Shown one piece after another: positions 62,426-64,000 of a DNA stretch of 64,000 nucleotides. This stretch comes from CAWDVB01 sp963824105 (GTDB taxonomy: Bacteria; Actinomycetota; Actinomycetes; Propionibacteriales; Nocardioidaceae). The notes under the pieces are model-generated. The model searched no databases and was not told the origin of the DNA. It saw only the letters and a list, made by a program, of their open reading frames with translations. Numbering within the stretch: the first letter of the stretch is position 1; the number at the start of each line of letters is the position of its first letter. The stretch covers positions 493,972 through 557,971 of the forward strand of contig CAWGNN010000011.1 of NCBI GenBank assembly GCA_963824105.1, given 5' to 3'. The position numbers and the translations under genes were made by a program.

Positions 62426-63748
62426 GTGCGCACCGAGGCCAGCATCCTGCACCTGGACCTCGATGCCTTCTTCGCCTCAGTGGAGCAGCGCGACAAGCCT
62501 TCGCTGCGCGGCAAGCCGGTGGTCGTCGGCGGCATCGGCGGCCGAGGCGTGGTGGCGACCGCCTCGTACGAAGCCCGGACGTACGGCATCCGCTCGGCGA
62601 TGCCGACCGCCGAGGCCCGGCGCCGCTGCCCGCACGCGGCCTACTTGACCGGCCGCTTCGCGGCCTACCGTGCCACCAGCGAGGCCGTGATGGCCGAGCT
62701 GCGGTCTCTCTCACCCGTCGTCGAACCACTGTCGCTGGACGAGGCCTTCGTGGACCTGCGAGGTGCCGGCCTTCCCGACCTCTCGCTGCCGACGGTCACC
62801 GAAGCCGCCCGCACGTTGCGCCAGCGGATCCATGAGGTGACCGGCGGGCTGACCGGCTCGGTCGGTCTGGCCTCCTCCAAGCTGATGGCGAAGATTGCCA
62901 GCGAGCTCGACAAACCCGACGGCCTGGCGGTGATCGAGCCGGGATCCGAGGCCCGGGTGCTCGCACGCATGCCGGTGGCCGTGATCCCCGGAGTCGGGCC
63001 GGCAACGACCGAGCGGCTGCGCCGGGCGGGGGTCCAGACCGTCGCCGAGCTGAACCAGCTCTCCGAGAACGAGCTGGTGCGGCTGCTGGGAGAGGCGCAC
63101 GGTGCGGCGTTGTTCCACCTGGCTCGAGCCGAGGACGACCGCCCGGTGGAGCCGGCGCGGGAGACCAAGTCGGTGAGCGTGGAGGACACCTACGACACCG
63201 ACCTCACCGACCCCGCGGTGATCGAGCGCCAGATCGCCCGTCACGCTCGCCGCGTCGCGCTCCGGCTACGTGACCAGGCGCTGTCCGGCCGCACCGTGAC
63301 GATCAAGGCGCGCCGCTACGACTTCACCACCGTCACTCGGGGATCAACCCTCTCCGAGCCCACCGACGACCCGGAGACGATCGTCCGCCTGGCCCGTTCC
63401 CTCGTCGCGGACCTCGACGTCACCGGCGGGGTCCGCCTGCTCGGAGTCGGCGTCTCGGGCCTTTCGGACTGGGTGCAGGAGGACCTCTTCTGGGACCCGG
63501 ACGCCGCCGAGACCGATGATGACGAAGACACTCCGACCCACCGCTGGCCCGCGCCCGGGGGCTCTGGCTACCGGGGATGGACGTGGTCCACACCGACCAC
63601 GGCCGCGGGTGGGTCTGGGGGTCGGGGCGCTCGGTGGTCACCGTCCGCTTCGAGACCGCCGAGACCGGGCCGGGCCCGGTCCGCAGCTTCGCCGTGGACG
63701 ACCCGGACCTGCGCCGGTGGGAGTCAGCCCAGCTCCGACACGGAATGA
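62426..63748 (+). CDS. dinB: DNA polymerase IV, 3' end frameshifted
   Basis: A Y-family translesion polymerase. Palm motifs LHLDLDAFFASVEQRDKPSL and LSLDEAFVDLRG carry the metal-binding Asp/Glu; HhH, thumb and little-finger domains (MPVAVIPGVGPATTERLRRA to VRLLGVGVSGLSD) are intact. After the acidic linker (DDEDTPTHRWPAPG) the frame becomes Trp/Arg-rich nonsense to 63748. The expected tail (MDVVHTDHGRGWVWGSGRSV, VRFETAETGPGPVRSF) is in the other frame from about 63577. One G missing from, or two extra in, the G5 run at 63557-63561 explains this. Polymerase domains precede the break. GTG 62426 has GATGAT six bases upstream. Confidence 0.88.
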   Translation: MRTEASILHLDLDAFFASVEQRDKPSLRGKPVVVGGIGGRGVVATASYEARTYGIRSAMPTAEARRRCPHAAYLTGRFAAYRATSEAVMAELRSLSPVVEPLSLDEAFVDLRGAGLPDLSLPTVTEAARTLRQRIHEVTGGLTGSVGLASSKLMAKIASELDKPDGLAVIEPGSEARVLARMPVAVIPGVGPATTERLRRAGVQTVAELNQLSENELVRLLGEAHGAALFHLARAEDDRPVEPARETKSVSVEDTYDTDLTDPAVIERQIARHARRVALRLRDQALSGRTVTIKARRYDFTTVTRGSTLSEPTDDPETIVRLARSLVADLDVTGGVRLLGVGVSGLSDWVQEDLFWDPDAAETDDDEDTPTHRWPAPGGSGYRGWTWSTPTTAAGGSGGRGARWSPSASRPPRPGRARSAASPWTTRTCAGGSQPSSDTE

Positions 63749-64000
63749 GACCTCGTCGCCGGGCCTCAGCTGCGCGCAGACCGCCAGCGAGGCCGGGTCC
63801 GCGACCGCGATCACCGGATAGCCACCGGTGGTCGGGTGGTCGTTGAGGAAGATCAGGGTTAGCCCGCTCGCGGGCACCTGCACCGCACCGAGGACGATCC
63901 CCTCGCTGGGCAGCTGCCCTCCCGGATCCGGGGCAGGGCCTCACCCTCCATTCGGATCGCGATCCTGTTGGAGGAGGCTCCGACGACGTACGACGAGCGC
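63638..64000 (-). pseudogene. Biotin-dependent carboxyltransferase/PxpC (KipA)-like, 3' end, frameshifted
   Basis: The C-terminal end of a 5-oxoprolinase subunit C (KipA/PxpC) family gene enters from the right edge. Its first part reads YVVGASSNRIAIRMEGEALP, the typical TVSxxSNRxGxRL-like motif. After a needed one-base insertion near 63917-63919 (CCC, four C expected) it continues LPSEGIVLGAVQVPASGLTL, IFLNDHPTTGGYPVIAVADP and LRPGDEVSFRV, all conserved. As given the frame is broken. It overlaps the 3' part of dinB on the other strand. The start is outside the window. Confidence 0.72.

Overview
The window is about 70% GC, gene-dense and organised like a chromosome segment of a Propionibacteriales actinobacterium. 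A Nocardioidaceae (Nocardioides-like) host fits best. The markers are actinobacterial-only families (DUF3093, DUF3159, DUF3710, DUF4193, DUF4235, DUF5998, DUF7455, SepH, PAC2), a Lys/Ala-rich HrdB-like principal sigma factor, parE/parC-type topoisomerase genes and many leaderless starts. The genus is inferred from gene content and was not tested by a search.

Layout. 1-5.9 kb: end of a secreted M23-type protein, tesB, a PAC2 protein, then a fadA/fadB beta-oxidation pair with fadB broken by a one-base indel. 5.9-11 kb: dxs, a strictosidine-synthase-like protein, an HDAC/acetylpolyamine-amidohydrolase homologue and a DmpA-type peptidase. 11-19 kb: a five-gene oligopeptide ABC importer with 4-bp overlaps throughout, flanked by the DmpA peptidase and an oligopeptidase B-like S9 peptidase. 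18.9-20.1 kb: a Nudix hydrolase, a small unknown gene under a near-perfect LexA box, and a VOC-protein remnant. 20-30.6 kb: acnA, a TRAM-domain RNA methyltransferase, a KimA-like APC potassium transporter divergent from two TrkA-type proteins, then the DUF3159/OB-fold/DUF3710/dut block and DUF3093/DUF4235/DUF4193. 31-41.5 kb: inositol-phosphatase-like gene and ferrochelatase, sepH, a sulfurtransferase, thymidine kinase, an alkaline-phosphatase-superfamily protein, DUF5998, an MFS pump, lplA, a PCD-VOC fusion and a small lipoprotein. 41.6-54 kb: a GNAT/acyl-CoA-synthetase acetyltransferase, the parC-lprG-MFS-ferredoxin-like operon, a beta-carbonic anhydrase, PIG-L and parE. 54-64 kb: DUF7455, an EamA transporter, a serine hydrolase coupled to sigA, a racemase, a universal stress protein, a GCS2-type ligase, DUF4192, dinB and the 3' end of a pxpC/kipA-like gene.

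Functional themes are central metabolism (beta-oxidation, MEP pathway, TCA), peptide scavenging, potassium homeostasis, topology and DNA-damage functions, and core transcription. The only stretch above 300 bp without a gene is 53412-53800, described as its own entry. No rRNA, tRNA, CRISPR array, insertion sequence or prophage was seen.

The most interesting signals are: (i) a LexA operator overlapping the -10 of an unknown leaderless gene; (ii) a 16-bp-arm hairpin at the binding-protein/permease junction of the opp operon; (iii) an AT-rich patch with two TTA codons inside the S9 peptidase, upstream of the divergent opp operon whose start is buried in that peptidase gene; (iv) a 12-bp minisatellite across the oppF stop codon; (v) four one-base indels at G/C runs, which suggest sequencing error unless shown otherwise.
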